From positions 62,001 to 126,000 of the forward strand of contig JAPLCB010000004.1 of the NCBI GenBank assembly GCA_026392455.1: a stretch of 64,000 bases of DNA. Reading direction: 5' to 3'. The translations under genes were made by a program, and so were the position numbers. Source of the stretch: Propionibacteriales bacterium (lineage in GTDB: Bacteria > Actinomycetota > Actinomycetes > Propionibacteriales > Nocardioidaceae). Numbering within the stretch: position 1 is the stretch's first letter; every line of letters starts with the position of its first letter. Positions 15,878-25,005 of the stretch are shown in pieces. Below the pieces are notes generated by a model. It searched no databases and was not told the DNA's origin. It saw only the letters and a program-made list of their open reading frames with translations.

Positions 15878-16149
15878 GCGCGGAGCTGCTGCAGCGGTCG
15901 GCTGCCGGCGACGTCGACGCCTTCATGAGCTTCTACGACCAGACCTGTGCGGTCGTCTTCGAATGGGCCCTGCGATCGCAACGGGACCGGGCGAGAGCCG
16001 AGGACCTGACCCGGGCGCTGTATGCCCGGGCCTGGGTCTCGGCGTCCGACCACGCATCGTCCGGGATCTCCCCGCTGGCCTGGCTGATCTCCATCGCGCC
16101 CCCGCGGAATCCCGTCGCCCCCGCGTTGAAGCTGGACCGTTGTGGTTAG
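15874..16149 (+). CDS. Truncated ECF-sigma-like protein (region 2 only)
   Basis: A 91-aa protein whose first 70 residues match sigma-70 region 2 of ECF factors: [29 protein letters not shown], then [17 protein letters not shown] and [10 protein letters not shown]. The usual region 3-4 linker and helix-turn-helix are missing: after SIA the sequence turns into [16 protein letters not shown] and stops, overlapping the next gene by 8 bp. A -35-binding sigma-4 domain is absent, so it is either a remnant or a protein binding RNA polymerase without promoter recognition. It overlaps the FHA gene by 4 bp, so it is still translationally coupled. Confidence 0.65.
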   Translation: MSAELLQRSAAGDVDAFMSFYDQTCAVVFEWALRSQRDRARAEDLTRALYARAWVSASDHASSGISPLAWLISIAPPRNPVAPALKLDRCG

Positions 16150-17413
16150 CCCGCCGGTCGTCGTCGTCGGTGCGGGCCTCGCGGGTCTGGCGTGCGCCGA
16201 ACGGCTGACCCGGGCCGGGCTGGAGGTGCTGGTGCTGGAGGCGTCGGACGGCGTTGGTGGCCGGGTTCGTACCGACCACGTCGACGGGTTCACCATCGAC
16301 CGCGGCTTCCAGGTGCTCAACACCGGCTACCCGGCGCTGCGGACCGTGGACACCGCGGCGCTCGACCTGCGGAGCCTGCCCCGCGGTGTCAGGGTCCGGC
16401 GACGCGGTGAGATCGAGGCCGTGCCGCACCCGCTGAGCTCGGTCGCGGCGCCCTGGCGCGCCCTGACCTCCGGCGTCGCCGACTGGCGCGGCAAGGCTGC
16501 GTTGGCCCGGTACGCCGCCGGGCTGGTGCTGTCGTCACCCCGGTCGATCCAGGCCCGTCCCGACGTCCCCGCCCACCAGGCCTGGGCCGAGCGGCTGCCG
16601 GAGGCGGTCCGTCGCGACGTCCTGGTGCCGTTCCTGTCCGGCGTGGTCCTGGAGTCCGAGATCACCACGTCCCGGGTCTTCACCGACCTGGTGATGCGTA
16701 CCTTCGCCACCGGCATCTCGGCCCTGCCGGCTGCGGGGATGCAGGCGCTGCCCGAGCTGATCGCGCGAAGTCTCCCGCGGGCCGCGCTGCGGCTGGAGAC
16801 CTCGGTGGTCGCGGTCCAGCGTGACCACGTGCAGCTCGCCGACGGTGCCACCGTCCCGGCCAGCTGCGTGGTGGTCGCCACCGATCCGTGGACCGCGCAC
16901 CTGCTGGTGCCGGAGATCGGCGCGCCGCCGCAGGCTCGCGGCGTCACCACCTACTACCACGCCGTCCCGGCGTGGTCAGACCTGAACGGAGCGCTCACCA
17001 TCGACGCAGACCAGTCCGGAGTCCTCAACTCGGTGGTGCTGACCGCCTCGGTACCCGAGTACAGCCGGGACGGCAGAGCCCTGATCGCCACCTCGGTCCT
17101 GCAGGCGGACGCCGCGGACGTCACCGCGGAACGGGCCCAGCAGATCGCGGTCGAGCTGCACCAGGCTCCTCGCGGGGACTGGGACCTGGTCGCAACGCGC
17201 AGCATCCCGCACGCACTGCCGGCGATGACCGCCCCGCACGACCTGCGCAAGCCTGCCTACGTCCCGACCCGCGGGGTGTGGGTGGCCGGCGACCACCGCG
17301 ACACCAGCTCCATCCAGGGCGCCCTGGTCTCCGGTCGGCGTGCTGCGCACGACGTGGCGCGGTCCGTCTCGCCGTCGGTCAGCGGCGCCGGCGCTGCGAC
17401 GGCCGGCTCGTGA
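16142..17413 (+). CDS. FAD-dependent amine-oxidase-like oxidoreductase
   Basis: A 423-aa flavoprotein. The N-terminus [40 protein letters not shown] is the classic FAD Rossmann plus GG-RxxT motif. The C-terminal [28 protein letters not shown] is the second FAD-binding segment of the protoporphyrinogen-oxidase / phytoene-desaturase / amine-oxidase group. The GTG start at 16142 overlaps the sigma-like gene and leaves the Rossmann motif at residue 5. Its stop overlaps the next gene's GTG. The substrate is unknown; related enzymes occur in light- and singlet-oxygen-response gene groups. Confidence 0.85.
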   Translation: MVSPPVVVVGAGLAGLACAERLTRAGLEVLVLEASDGVGGRVRTDHVDGFTIDRGFQVLNTGYPALRTVDTAALDLRSLPRGVRVRRRGEIEAVPHPLSSVAAPWRALTSGVADWRGKAALARYAAGLVLSSPRSIQARPDVPAHQAWAERLPEAVRRDVLVPFLSGVVLESEITTSRVFTDLVMRTFATGISALPAAGMQALPELIARSLPRAALRLETSVVAVQRDHVQLADGATVPASCVVVATDPWTAHLLVPEIGAPPQARGVTTYYHAVPAWSDLNGALTIDADQSGVLNSVVLTASVPEYSRDGRALIATSVLQADAADVTAERAQQIAVELHQAPRGDWDLVATRSIPHALPAMTAPHDLRKPAYVPTRGVWVAGDHRDTSSIQGALVSGRRAAHDVARSVSPSVSGAGAATAGS

Positions 17414-18309
17414 GCAGCGACGGGCCGGTCCTGGTCGCCGGGGGAACCGGCTTCGTCGGGCGACGGTTGGTCGACGCCCTGGTCGGCTCCGGCCGGAACG
17501 TCCGGGTGATGACCCGACGACCCGAGAAGCACCGCGGCCCCGGTACGCCGGTCCGCGGCGACGTCTTCGAACCGGACACGCTGGACGCCGCCCTGGAGGG
17601 CTGCGTGGCCGCGTACTACCTGGTGCACTCGCTGGATGCCCCGGACTTCGAGGAGCGTGACGCCCGGGCCGCACGGTCCTTCGGGCAGGCCGCGGCGAAA
17701 GCGGGCGTCGGCCAGATCATCTACCTCGGAGGACTCGGGGACGACAGCGACGACCTGTCGGCCCACCTGCGCAGCCGGCGCGAGGTCGAGTCCCTGCTCG
17801 GCACCGGGGGTGTCCCGGTCACGGTCCTGCGCGCCGGCATCGTCGTCGGCCACGGCGGGATCTCCTGGGAGATCACCCGCCAGCTCGTCGAGCACCTCCC
17901 GGCCATGGTCACCCCGCGCTGGGTCCGGACCCGGACCCAGCCGATCGCGGTCGCCGACGTGGTCCGCTACCTGACCGGGGTCCTGGACAACGAGGCGGCT
18001 GTCGGGGAGGTCTTCGACGTCGGGGGGCCGGAGGTGCTCCAGTACGCCGAGATGCTGCAGCGGGTCGCCGCGATCGAGAACCGCAGGCTGCCGATCTTCC
18101 CGGTCCCGCTGCTCACCCCGGGACTCTCCTCGCGCTGGCTCTCGTTCGTCACGGATGTCGACGTGCAGTCCGGTCGCAACCTGATCGACTCGATGAGCAA
18201 CGAGGTGATCGTCCAGGACACCCGGATCCGTGAGGTCGTCCCGTTCCAGACCATGGGCTACGACGACGCTGTCCGGGTGGCTCTGGAAGAACGCAAGGGG
18301 ACCCGATGA
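17410..18309 (+). CDS. NAD(P)H-binding atypical SDR (NmrA/YwnB-like)
   Basis: A 299-aa Rossmann protein. [22 protein letters not shown] (residues 7-28) is the TGxxGxxG dinucleotide motif of atypical short-chain dehydrogenases. [16 protein letters not shown] and [10 protein letters not shown] follow the pattern of the NAD(P)H-binding family rather than classical SDRs with a YxxxK pair. It starts with GTG overlapping the upstream stop codon (GTGA), and its stop overlaps the next gene's start, so the operon is tightly coupled. Its role is unknown; it could be a quinone or lipid reductase or a redox sensor. Confidence 0.8.
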   Translation: MSSDGPVLVAGGTGFVGRRLVDALVGSGRNVRVMTRRPEKHRGPGTPVRGDVFEPDTLDAALEGCVAAYYLVHSLDAPDFEERDARAARSFGQAAAKAGVGQIIYLGGLGDDSDDLSAHLRSRREVESLLGTGGVPVTVLRAGIVVGHGGISWEITRQLVEHLPAMVTPRWVRTRTQPIAVADVVRYLTGVLDNEAAVGEVFDVGGPEVLQYAEMLQRVAAIENRRLPIFPVPLLTPGLSSRWLSFVTDVDVQSGRNLIDSMSNEVIVQDTRIREVVPFQTMGYDDAVRVALEERKGTR

Positions 18310-19055
18310 GGAAGGTGCTGCGGGCACGGCTCGATCGCCTGATCCCGAAACCGCTGACCCACGTCGTCGCCGTCGAACGGCGCGAGACCGACGCCGAGCA
18401 GACCCGCCGCCGCCAGGTGGTGGCGGGTACGTCGATGGCCGGGGCCGCTCTGCTCGGAGCCTCGTTGTCGACCCGACCCGGATCGAAGCAGTTCTACCTC
18501 TCCACCGGGGCGGTCGCAGGTGTCTGGGCGGTCGGAGGCCTGCTGTCGGGCCGCCTGCACCTCGGCTGGATCGAGACCCGAGACTCGACCCTGCGGCGAC
18601 CGATCGTGACGCCCCTGGCCACCGGCGTGGCCGCCTTCGGCTGCTTCTACGGCATCGCCCTGGTCGCGCGCGAGATTCCGGTCCTGGACCGCGCCATCTC
18701 CCGGGTGCTGCTGTTCGCCGACGAGGGTGACGACCGCCTGGTGCTGCTGACCACCCTGGCCAACGGTTTCGGGGAAGAGGTGTTCTTCCGCGGTGCCCTG
18801 TACGCCGCGCTCGGCGACCGCAGCCCGGTGCTGGCGTCGACCGCGATCTACGCCGCAGCGACCACGACGACCCGTAACCCGGCGTTGGTGCTGGCGGCCG
18901 GGGTGATGGGCACCCTGTTCGGACTGCAGCGGCGCGCCTCGGGCGGCATCCAGGCCCCGACGATCACCCACCTGACCTGGTCGACGCTGATGCTGCGGTT
19001 CCTGCCGCCGCTCTTCCGCCGCCCGGGAGCGACCCGCCCCGAGGAGATCCACTGA
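18306..19055 (+). CDS. CPBP-family intramembrane metalloprotease
   Basis: A 249-aa membrane protein with about six hydrophobic segments. NGFGEEVFFRGALYAAL near residue 160 is CPBP motif 1 (EExxxR), and APTITHLTWSTLML near 220 holds the conserved catalytic His. CPBP (Abi) proteases include CAAX prenyl proteases and bacteriocin self-immunity proteins; here the operon context gives no prenylated or peptide substrate. ATGA overlaps link it to both neighbours. Confidence 0.85.
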   Translation: MRKVLRARLDRLIPKPLTHVVAVERRETDAEQTRRRQVVAGTSMAGAALLGASLSTRPGSKQFYLSTGAVAGVWAVGGLLSGRLHLGWIETRDSTLRRPIVTPLATGVAAFGCFYGIALVAREIPVLDRAISRVLLFADEGDDRLVLLTTLANGFGEEVFFRGALYAALGDRSPVLASTAIYAAATTTTRNPALVLAAGVMGTLFGLQRRASGGIQAPTITHLTWSTLMLRFLPPLFRRPGATRPEEIH

Positions 19056-20038
19056 TGCCCGACCACGGACTCGACCGGGTGCTGGACCGCGCCGTCGTTC
19101 CCGGCTACTCCGCGATCGGTTACCGGTTGCGGCGCCGCGGCTGGTCGTCCGACGACCCGGCCCCGGGCTCGTTGATCGGCAAGCGGGTGCTGGTCACCGG
19201 TGCCGGTGGCGGGCTGGGGGAGGCCGCGGCACTCGGCATGGCCCGCCTCGGTGCGACGGTGCACCTGCTGGTGCGGTCGGCCGAGCGCGCCGGACCGGCC
19301 GTCGAACGAATCCTGGCGGCGCTCGACGGCCACGACGGCGCCGGCGCGCTGGAGGTCGAGGAGTGCGACGTCTCCGACCCCGCTTCGGTGCACCGGTTCG
19401 CCGATGCCTTCGTGGCCCGGCTGGGCCGCTCCGGCGGTGCGCTGGACGTCCTGGTCCACAACGCCGGGGTGCTTCCCGCGACCCGGACCACGGCCGTCGA
19501 CGGACACGAGCTGACGGTGGCCACCCACGTCCTGGGGCCGGTGCTGATGACCGAGCTGCTGCTCCCGGTGCTCGAGAGGGCCGCCGGGGGCGCCCGGGTC
19601 GTGCTGGTCGCGTCCGGTGGGATGTACACCCAGGCCCTCCCGGTCGACGACCCGGACTTCGAGCAGGGTCGCTACCAGGGTGCGACGGCGTACGCCCGCT
19701 CCAAGCGGATGCAGGTCGAGCTCACCGGGGTCCTCAACGACCGCTGGGCCGGGCACGGGGTGGCGGTGCACGCGATGCACCCGGGGTGGGCGGACACACC
19801 GGGGGTGGCGAGCTCGCTGCCGCTGTTCCGGCTGGCGACCCGACCGGTGCTGCGGACCAGCGCCGAGGGCGCGGACACCATCGTCTGGCTGGCGGCCACC
19901 GAGCCGCCGCCGACCCCCGGCGGGTTCTGGCACGACCGGTCCGCGCGCCCGACCAGCTACCGGGGGGCGAACCGGCCGACCCCCGAGGAGGTCGGCCGGC
20001 TCTGGGACTGGGTCCGGCTCCAGACCGGGCTGGGCTGA
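19055..20038 (+). CDS. Short-chain dehydrogenase (DHRS12-like)
   Basis: A 327-aa SDR. An N-terminal extension of about 45 residues precedes the Rossmann motif VLVTGAGGGLGEAAAL; NAG is at LDVLVHNAGVLP (about 145), the catalytic Ser in VLVASGGMYT, and YxxxK in AYARSKRMQ (about 208-212). The C-terminal segment GFWHDRSARPTSY is typical of DHRS12-like proteins, which act on lipid-like substrates. It is the last gene of the MerR-DICT-controlled operon; its ATG overlaps the previous stop (TGATG). It is convergent with nrdB. Confidence 0.85.
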   Translation: MPDHGLDRVLDRAVVPGYSAIGYRLRRRGWSSDDPAPGSLIGKRVLVTGAGGGLGEAAALGMARLGATVHLLVRSAERAGPAVERILAALDGHDGAGALEVEECDVSDPASVHRFADAFVARLGRSGGALDVLVHNAGVLPATRTTAVDGHELTVATHVLGPVLMTELLLPVLERAAGGARVVLVASGGMYTQALPVDDPDFEQGRYQGATAYARSKRMQVELTGVLNDRWAGHGVAVHAMHPGWADTPGVASSLPLFRLATRPVLRTSAEGADTIVWLAATEPPPTPGGFWHDRSARPTSYRGANRPTPEEVGRLWDWVRLQTGLG

Positions 20039-20059
20039 CCCGATCCGGGTGGGTCGCCC

Positions 20060-21079
20060 CTAGAAGTCGTCGTCGAAGGCGACCGCGCCGGTGACCCCCA
20101 TCTGGTACGCCGAGACCTTGCGCTCGAAGAAGTTCGAGAGCTCCTGGACGTCCTGGAGCTCCATGAACGCGAGCGGGTTCGACGAGCCGTAGATCGGCGG
20201 CAGGTCGAGGCGCTCCATCCGGCGGTCGGCCACGAACTGCAGGTACTCCCGCATGTCGCCGATCGACAGGCCCGCTACTCCGTCCGCGAGCAGGTCCTCG
20301 GCGAACTGGACCTCCGCCTCGACCGCGTCGATCAGCATCTGCTTGATCTGCTCGGCGAGCTCGTCGTCGAACAGGTCGGGTTCCTCGGCCCGGACGGTGT
20401 CGACCACGTCGAACGCGAACGCCATGTGCATCGACTCGTCCCGGAAGACCCAGTTGGTGCCGGACGCCAGGCCGTTGAGCAGCCCGCGGGACCGGAGGAA
20501 GTAGACGTAGGCGAAGGCGCCGTAGAAGAACAGCCCCTCGATGCAGGCGGCGAAGCAGATCAGGTTCAGCAGGAATGCCCGCCGGTGCTCCTTGGTCTCC
20601 AGCGCCGGGAGCTCGAAGACCTCGTCGATCCACCGGAAGCAGAAGTCCGCCTTGTTCTTGATCGAGGGGATGTTGTCCACCGCGGCGAACGCCTCGTGTC
20701 GCTCGGCCTCGTCGGGCACGTACGTGTCCAGCAGGGTCAGGTAGAACTGCACGTGCACGGCCTCCTCGAAGAGCTGTCGGCTCAGGTAGAGCCGACCTTC
20801 GGGGGAGTTGATGTGCTGGTAGAGGTTGAGCACCAGGTTGTTCGCCACGATGGTGTCGCCCGTCGCGAAGAAGGCCACCAGGCGGGAGACCAGGTGTCGC
20901 TCGGCCTCGCTGAGCCGCTGGAGGTCCTTCAGGTCGTTGTGCAGGTCGACCTCCTCGACGGTCCAGCTGTTCTTGATGCCGTCGCGGTACCGCTCGTAGA
21001 ACTGGGGGTACCGCATCGGCCTCAGGGTCAGGTTCATTCCGGGGTCGAGCAGCATCGGGGTGTGGGTGGACGCGGTCAC
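20060..21079 (-). CDS. nrdB: Ribonucleoside-diphosphate reductase beta subunit (class I)
   Basis: A 339-aa radical-generating subunit. Iron ligands are visible as E in the DLQRLSEAERHL region, EEAVHVQFY (E and H), E in CFAACIEGLFFYGAF and FRDESMHMAF (E and H). The radical tyrosine is probably in the YLTLLDTYVP segment. The C-terminal FDDDF tail binds NrdA. The start is GTG (21077-21079), overlapping the nrdA stop in a GTGA, so both subunits are co-translated. With NrdA it converts NDPs to dNDPs aerobically and without B12. Confidence 0.95.
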   Translation of the reverse strand: MTASTHTPMLLDPGMNLTLRPMRYPQFYERYRDGIKNSWTVEEVDLHNDLKDLQRLSEAERHLVSRLVAFFATGDTIVANNLVLNLYQHINSPEGRLYLSRQLFEEAVHVQFYLTLLDTYVPDEAERHEAFAAVDNIPSIKNKADFCFRWIDEVFELPALETKEHRRAFLLNLICFAACIEGLFFYGAFAYVYFLRSRGLLNGLASGTNWVFRDESMHMAFAFDVVDTVRAEEPDLFDDELAEQIKQMLIDAVEAEVQFAEDLLADGVAGLSIGDMREYLQFVADRRMERLDLPPIYGSSNPLAFMELQDVQELSNFFERKVSAYQMGVTGAVAFDDDF

Positions 21080-23517
21080 TGGCAGGCCTCGCAGCTCTCG
21101 GGGTTCTCCAGGGAGCAGGCGATCGCCTCAGCGTCCTGGACAGGGTCGACGGACACAGGGACGGGGGACAGGGTGTTGCTGGTACTGGTGGACCCGCCGG
21201 ACGTCGTCGCCTGCTGGATCCGGGTCGCCGGACGGGAGCGCAGGTAGTACGTCGTCTTCAGGCCCGACTTCCAGGCGTGCGCGTACATCGAGGACAGCTT
21301 CCCGATCGTCGGGGACGCCATGAACAGGTTGAGGGACTGGCTCTGGTCGACGTACGCAGACCGGGCAGCCGCCATGTCGATCAGGGACCGCTGCGGCAGC
21401 TCCCAGGCCGTGCGGAACAGGTCTCGGACGTCGTCCGGCAGATCCACGAGCCCCTGGACCGACCCCTCGGCCTTCTTGATCGCCTCACGGACCTCTGCGG
21501 TCCACAGACCACGGGCCTTGAGCTCGCGGACCAGGGCCGTGTTGACCTGGAGGAACTCGCCCGACAGCGTCTCGCGCTTGAACAGGTTCGACACCTGCGG
21601 CTCGATGCACTCGTAGCAACCGGCGATCGAGGCGATCGTCGCGGTCGGTGCGATCGCGATCATCAACGAGTTCCGCAGGCCGGTCGCGGCGATCCTGGAC
21701 CGGACAGCGGCCCAGCGGTCGGTCTGGACGGGAACCGCGGCCTCCCAGAAGTCGGGCTGCAGCTTCCCGGCCGCAGCCCGGGTCTGGTCGAACGCGGGGT
21801 GAGCTCCGTGCCGCTCCGCCAGGTCGGCGGAGACCTCGAGAGCGGTCAGGTAGACCTCCTCGGAGATCCGGGTCGAGAGCTCGAGAGCCGCGGCCGAGTC
21901 GAACGGCAGCCGCAGTGCGAAGAACACGTCCTGCAGCCCCATCAGGCCGAGACCGATCGGTCGCCACCGCGGGTTGGAGGCGGCGGCCTGCTCGCTGGGG
22001 TAGTAGTTCACGTCGATCACCCGGTCGAGCAGCGGGACCGCGGTGCGGACGGTCGTGCGGAGCTTCTCCCAGTCCACCGCCGCGGCACCGTCGACGTCGG
22101 TCAGGTGCTGGCCGAGGTTGATCGAGCCGAGGTTGCACACAGCGGTCTCGGTGTCCGACGACACCTCGATGATCTCGGTGCAGAGGTTGGAGAGGTGCAC
22201 CACGGGCGCGCCGCGGCCCCCACCTCCGTTCGGCACGGTGTCACTGGTCTGGTTGCAGGTCCGGTTGGAGGCGTCCTTGAACGTCATCCAGCCGTTGCCG
22301 GTCTGGGCGAGCGTGCGCATCATCTTGCCGTAGAGGTCCCGTGCCTTGAGGGTGCGGACGACCTCGCCGTCGGCCTCGGCGCGACGATAGGCAGCGTCGA
22401 AGGCATCACCCCACAGGTCGACGAGCTCAGGAACCCGGTCCGGGTCGATCAGCGACCAGTCGCCGTCGGCCTCGACCCGACGCATGAACTCGTCCGGGAT
22501 CCAGTTGGCCAGGTTCAGGTTGTGCGTGCGCCGGGCGTCCTCGCCGGTGTTGTCGCGCAGCTCCAGGAACTCCTCGATGTCCGGGTGCCAGGGCTCCAGG
22601 TAGACGCATGCCGCCCCCTTGCGCCGGCCACCCTGGTTGACCGCAGCCACCGAGGCGTCCAACGTCCGCAGGAAGGGCACGATCCCGTTGGACGTCCCGT
22701 TGGTGCCGCGGATCAGGGCACCGCGGCCCCGGACGCGGGAGAAACCGATCCCGATCCCGCCCGCGAACTTCGAGAGCTTCGCGACCTGCTGGTAGCGCGA
22801 GTAGATCGAGTCCAGGTCGTCGCGCGGCGAGTCGACGAGGTAGCACGACGACATCTGGGTGTGGGTGGTGCCGGAGTTGAACAACGTCGGGCTGCTCGGC
22901 AGGTAAGCCAGGCTCGACATTAGCCGGTAGAACTCGATCGCCTCGGTGGGGGACTCGGCCAGTCCGCACGCCACCCGGAGCAGGAAGTACTGCGGCGTCT
23001 CGATCACGGTCCGCGCCGTGGGGTGCCGCAGCAGGTAGCGGTCGTAGACGGTACGCAGGCCGAAGTACTCGAAGCGCAGGTCGCCGGCCGCGTCGACGGC
23101 GAAGTCGAGCTTGCGAGCGTTGTCCTTGACGAACCGGGCGGTCTCGTCACCGATCAAGCCCTCGACGTGGCCCAGGCCGACCGACTGGCTGAACGACGCG
23201 ATGCCCTGGTTGCGGACCTCCTTGTCGATGTAGCCCGCCAGCAGCCGGCCGGCGAGGCGCGAGTACTGGGGCTCCTCGCTGATCATCTCGGCCGACGTCT
23301 GGATCGACAGCCGGTCGAGCTCGGCGGTGGTGGCGCCGTCGTACAGACCGCTGATGGTCTTGGTCGCGACCCGCATCGGGTCGACGTCGCCCAGGTCGGC
23401 AGTCACCCGCTCCACCGCCCGGACGATCTTGTTGACGTCGACGTCCTCGGAGTCGCCGTTCCGCTTGCGTACCTGCATGGTGCGCCGAAGCGCTACCGGT
23501 GAATCAATGACCGTCAT
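21076..23517 (-). CDS. nrdA: Ribonucleoside-diphosphate reductase alpha subunit (class I)
   Basis: An 813-aa catalytic subunit. The N-terminal ATP-cone (VRKRNGDSEDVDVNKIVRAVERV, about residues 16-100) gives allosteric activity control. The active site shows the first redox Cys in MSSCYLVDS, LCTEI with the catalytic Cys (about 435), and NLGSINL. The C-terminal tail SCEACQ holds the cysteine pair that shuttles electrons. GGAGAG lies before the ATG at 23517. Expression appears to be controlled by NrdR boxes and a cobalamin riboswitch in the leader, implying the cell also has a B12-dependent class II enzyme elsewhere, as in Streptomyces. Confidence 0.96.
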   Translation of the reverse strand: MTVIDSPVALRRTMQVRKRNGDSEDVDVNKIVRAVERVTADLGDVDPMRVATKTISGLYDGATTAELDRLSIQTSAEMISEEPQYSRLAGRLLAGYIDKEVRNQGIASFSQSVGLGHVEGLIGDETARFVKDNARKLDFAVDAAGDLRFEYFGLRTVYDRYLLRHPTARTVIETPQYFLLRVACGLAESPTEAIEFYRLMSSLAYLPSSPTLFNSGTTHTQMSSCYLVDSPRDDLDSIYSRYQQVAKLSKFAGGIGIGFSRVRGRGALIRGTNGTSNGIVPFLRTLDASVAAVNQGGRRKGAACVYLEPWHPDIEEFLELRDNTGEDARRTHNLNLANWIPDEFMRRVEADGDWSLIDPDRVPELVDLWGDAFDAAYRRAEADGEVVRTLKARDLYGKMMRTLAQTGNGWMTFKDASNRTCNQTSDTVPNGGGGRGAPVVHLSNLCTEIIEVSSDTETAVCNLGSINLGQHLTDVDGAAAVDWEKLRTTVRTAVPLLDRVIDVNYYPSEQAAASNPRWRPIGLGLMGLQDVFFALRLPFDSAAALELSTRISEEVYLTALEVSADLAERHGAHPAFDQTRAAAGKLQPDFWEAAVPVQTDRWAAVRSRIAATGLRNSLMIAIAPTATIASIAGCYECIEPQVSNLFKRETLSGEFLQVNTALVRELKARGLWTAEVREAIKKAEGSVQGLVDLPDDVRDLFRTAWELPQRSLIDMAAARSAYVDQSQSLNLFMASPTIGKLSSMYAHAWKSGLKTTYYLRSRPATRIQQATTSGGSTSTSNTLSPVPVSVDPVQDAEAIACSLENPESCEACQ

Positions 23518-23640
23518 GTCTCTCTCCTCGCGAGCCTGGTCCGGGACCGGTCCGGTGCTCGAGCGAGGGTGACGTCACGGATGCCTGCGGCTGCGAGCGG
23601 CAGGAGTCAGAGCCGTCAGCCGTCCCACGAGGCATCGGAC

Positions 23641-23663
23641 CACGGCACCCGACGGGTGCCGTG
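23641..23663 (-). terminator. Hairpin between riboswitch and nrdA
   Basis: A 10-bp stem (23641-23650 with 23654-23663) and a 3-nt loop directly follow the riboswitch on the minus strand, about 125 nt before the nrdA start. It may be the expression platform (attenuator). It lacks a T run. Confidence 0.55.
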
Positions 23664-23664
23664 C

Positions 23665-23861
23665 GCTGGCAGGTCTTCGGACTCGTGGGCGCGTCGTCGC
23701 TGCGTGTTCTGCTCGACCCCTACTGACCGTCGCTTCCCGGACCAGGTTCGGTCCAGTGCTTGGTGACGGCGTTCGTTCCCACTTACCGCTGCGGGGCAGT
23801 CCCGGATTCTCACCGGGTTCCCTCTTGCCTCGGGCCGCCTGGATTGAAGGCCCGAACCAGC
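23665..23861 (-). promoter_or_regulatory. Cobalamin (AdoCbl) riboswitch of nrdAB
   Basis: The minus strand shows the conserved core in order: GAGGGAACCCGGTGAGAATC, GGGACTGCCCCGCAGCGGTA (B12 box region), then GGAAGCGACGG and, at the 3' end, GAAGACCTGCCAGC, which pairs with GCTGG at the 5' end (23857-23861 with 23665-23669). When B12 is present it should lower nrdAB expression, leaving dNTP synthesis to a class II enzyme. Confidence 0.93.
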
Positions 23862-23869
23862 TACGAGAG

Positions 23870-23885
23870 ACACTGTATGTAGTGG
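23870..23885. promoter_or_regulatory. NrdR box, promoter-proximal
   Basis: ACACTGTATGTAGTGG matches the NrdR consensus acaCwATAtwTwGTgt at most positions. It starts 31 bp from the second box, three helical turns, the usual NrdR arrangement. It lies just upstream of the riboswitch. Confidence 0.7.
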
Positions 23886-23900
23886 TTGTCGAAAATTCTG

Positions 23901-23916
23901 GAACTAGATGTTGTGT
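23901..23916. promoter_or_regulatory. NrdR box, distal
   Basis: GAACTAGATGTTGTGT is the second near-consensus NrdR box, 31 bp (start to start) from the first. Together they point to repression of nrdAB by the ATP/dATP-sensing NrdR. Confidence 0.65.
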
Positions 23917-23928
23917 CGGCGTGTCGCG

Positions 23929-24933
23929 TCACGGAGAAGGGGACGCAAGGACCCGGTAGACCGTCCGGACGCCGACCGCGCGCCGGAGCTGCGTCATCAG
24001 CGAACCGAAGAACTGCTTGCGGTAGCTGTCGTCGCTGACCGCGTACACGGTGAAGTACAACCCGGAGAACGCGGCCAGGAAGGTCGACACCCGGGCGAGC
24101 TCGTGGGTGAAGAGCGGGACCGCGTCGACGAACGGGGAGGGGTCGTGGCCGACCCAGGCCCGGACCACGTCGTCGCGGATCGAGACCATGCCGAAGACCA
24201 CGAAGAAGAGGAACATCGCCAGGCTCAGCAGGAGCACCTGCAGGGCCTGGGAGACCAGCAGGACCAGCACCAGGTTGGCCTTGGCCAGACCGGTGACCTG
24301 GGCGCAGGCGACCAGGACGGCGTCATCGGTCTCGTCGGCGCAGCGAGCCGCCTCGTCCTCCAGGGGAGTCCCCGCGCAGGCCGCCTTGAGCCGCTCGCCG
24401 GTCATCTCGTCATCGACCTGGTCGAGCTCCTCGGGCAACCGCACCAGCAGGAACGCGACGGCGACCAGCGCGAAGAGCAGGACCGAGACCCACAGGACGC
24501 CGTCGTCGAGCGACGACGCCACCTGCCAGACCTCGGTGTTGATGAACAGGAACGTCACGAAGAGCAGGAGCAGCGGGAGCGCCCGGGTCACCAGCGGAAC
24601 CAGCAGCCCGAGGGAGGAGAGGGTCCGGCCGATCGTCCACCGGGCCACCGTCCCGGCGTGCAGGGCCCGGCTCGCGTAGACGGCCAGCGGGACGCCACTG
24701 CTCACCATCGCCGCCAGGATGCTGTTGCTCGGGTCCTCGGACCAGAACCAGACGGCCAGGAATGCCGCCGCGGCGAACACGACCGAGACCGCGGCCAGCG
24801 CCAGGAGGCGCGGGCGGGCCAGGCTGGTGCGGACCTCGCTGCGGACGTGGTCGACGAAGTAGGGGAGTCCGCGGGAGGCGAACCAGTCCTCGGCCGCCAG
24901 GCGGTGCTCGTCGTCGGATCGGGGCGTCGCCAT
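23929..24933 (-). CDS. Polytopic membrane protein of unknown function
   Basis: A 334-aa protein with about six hydrophobic segments (roughly residues 42-62, 72-88, 108-130, 143-163, 215-250, 285-305) and a short acidic loop with two cysteines (LKAACAGTPLEDEAARCADETDDA). The N-terminal 35 residues are soluble. I do not recognise the family. It ends just upstream of the nrd promoter and is divergent from the next SDR gene, so it is a single-gene unit without functional context. Confidence 0.6.
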   Translation of the reverse strand: MATPRSDDEHRLAAEDWFASRGLPYFVDHVRSEVRTSLARPRLLALAAVSVVFAAAAFLAVWFWSEDPSNSILAAMVSSGVPLAVYASRALHAGTVARWTIGRTLSSLGLLVPLVTRALPLLLLFVTFLFINTEVWQVASSLDDGVLWVSVLLFALVAVAFLLVRLPEELDQVDDEMTGERLKAACAGTPLEDEAARCADETDDAVLVACAQVTGLAKANLVLVLLVSQALQVLLLSLAMFLFFVVFGMVSIRDDVVRAWVGHDPSPFVDAVPLFTHELARVSTFLAAFSGLYFTVYAVSDDSYRKQFFGSLMTQLRRAVGVRTVYRVLASPSP

Positions 24934-25005
24934 GGGTCGCGAGTATGCCAGCCGGACTCGGGGGATCTCCTGACGCCGGTTTGGTCATGTGATCAGATTG
25001 GGTCC

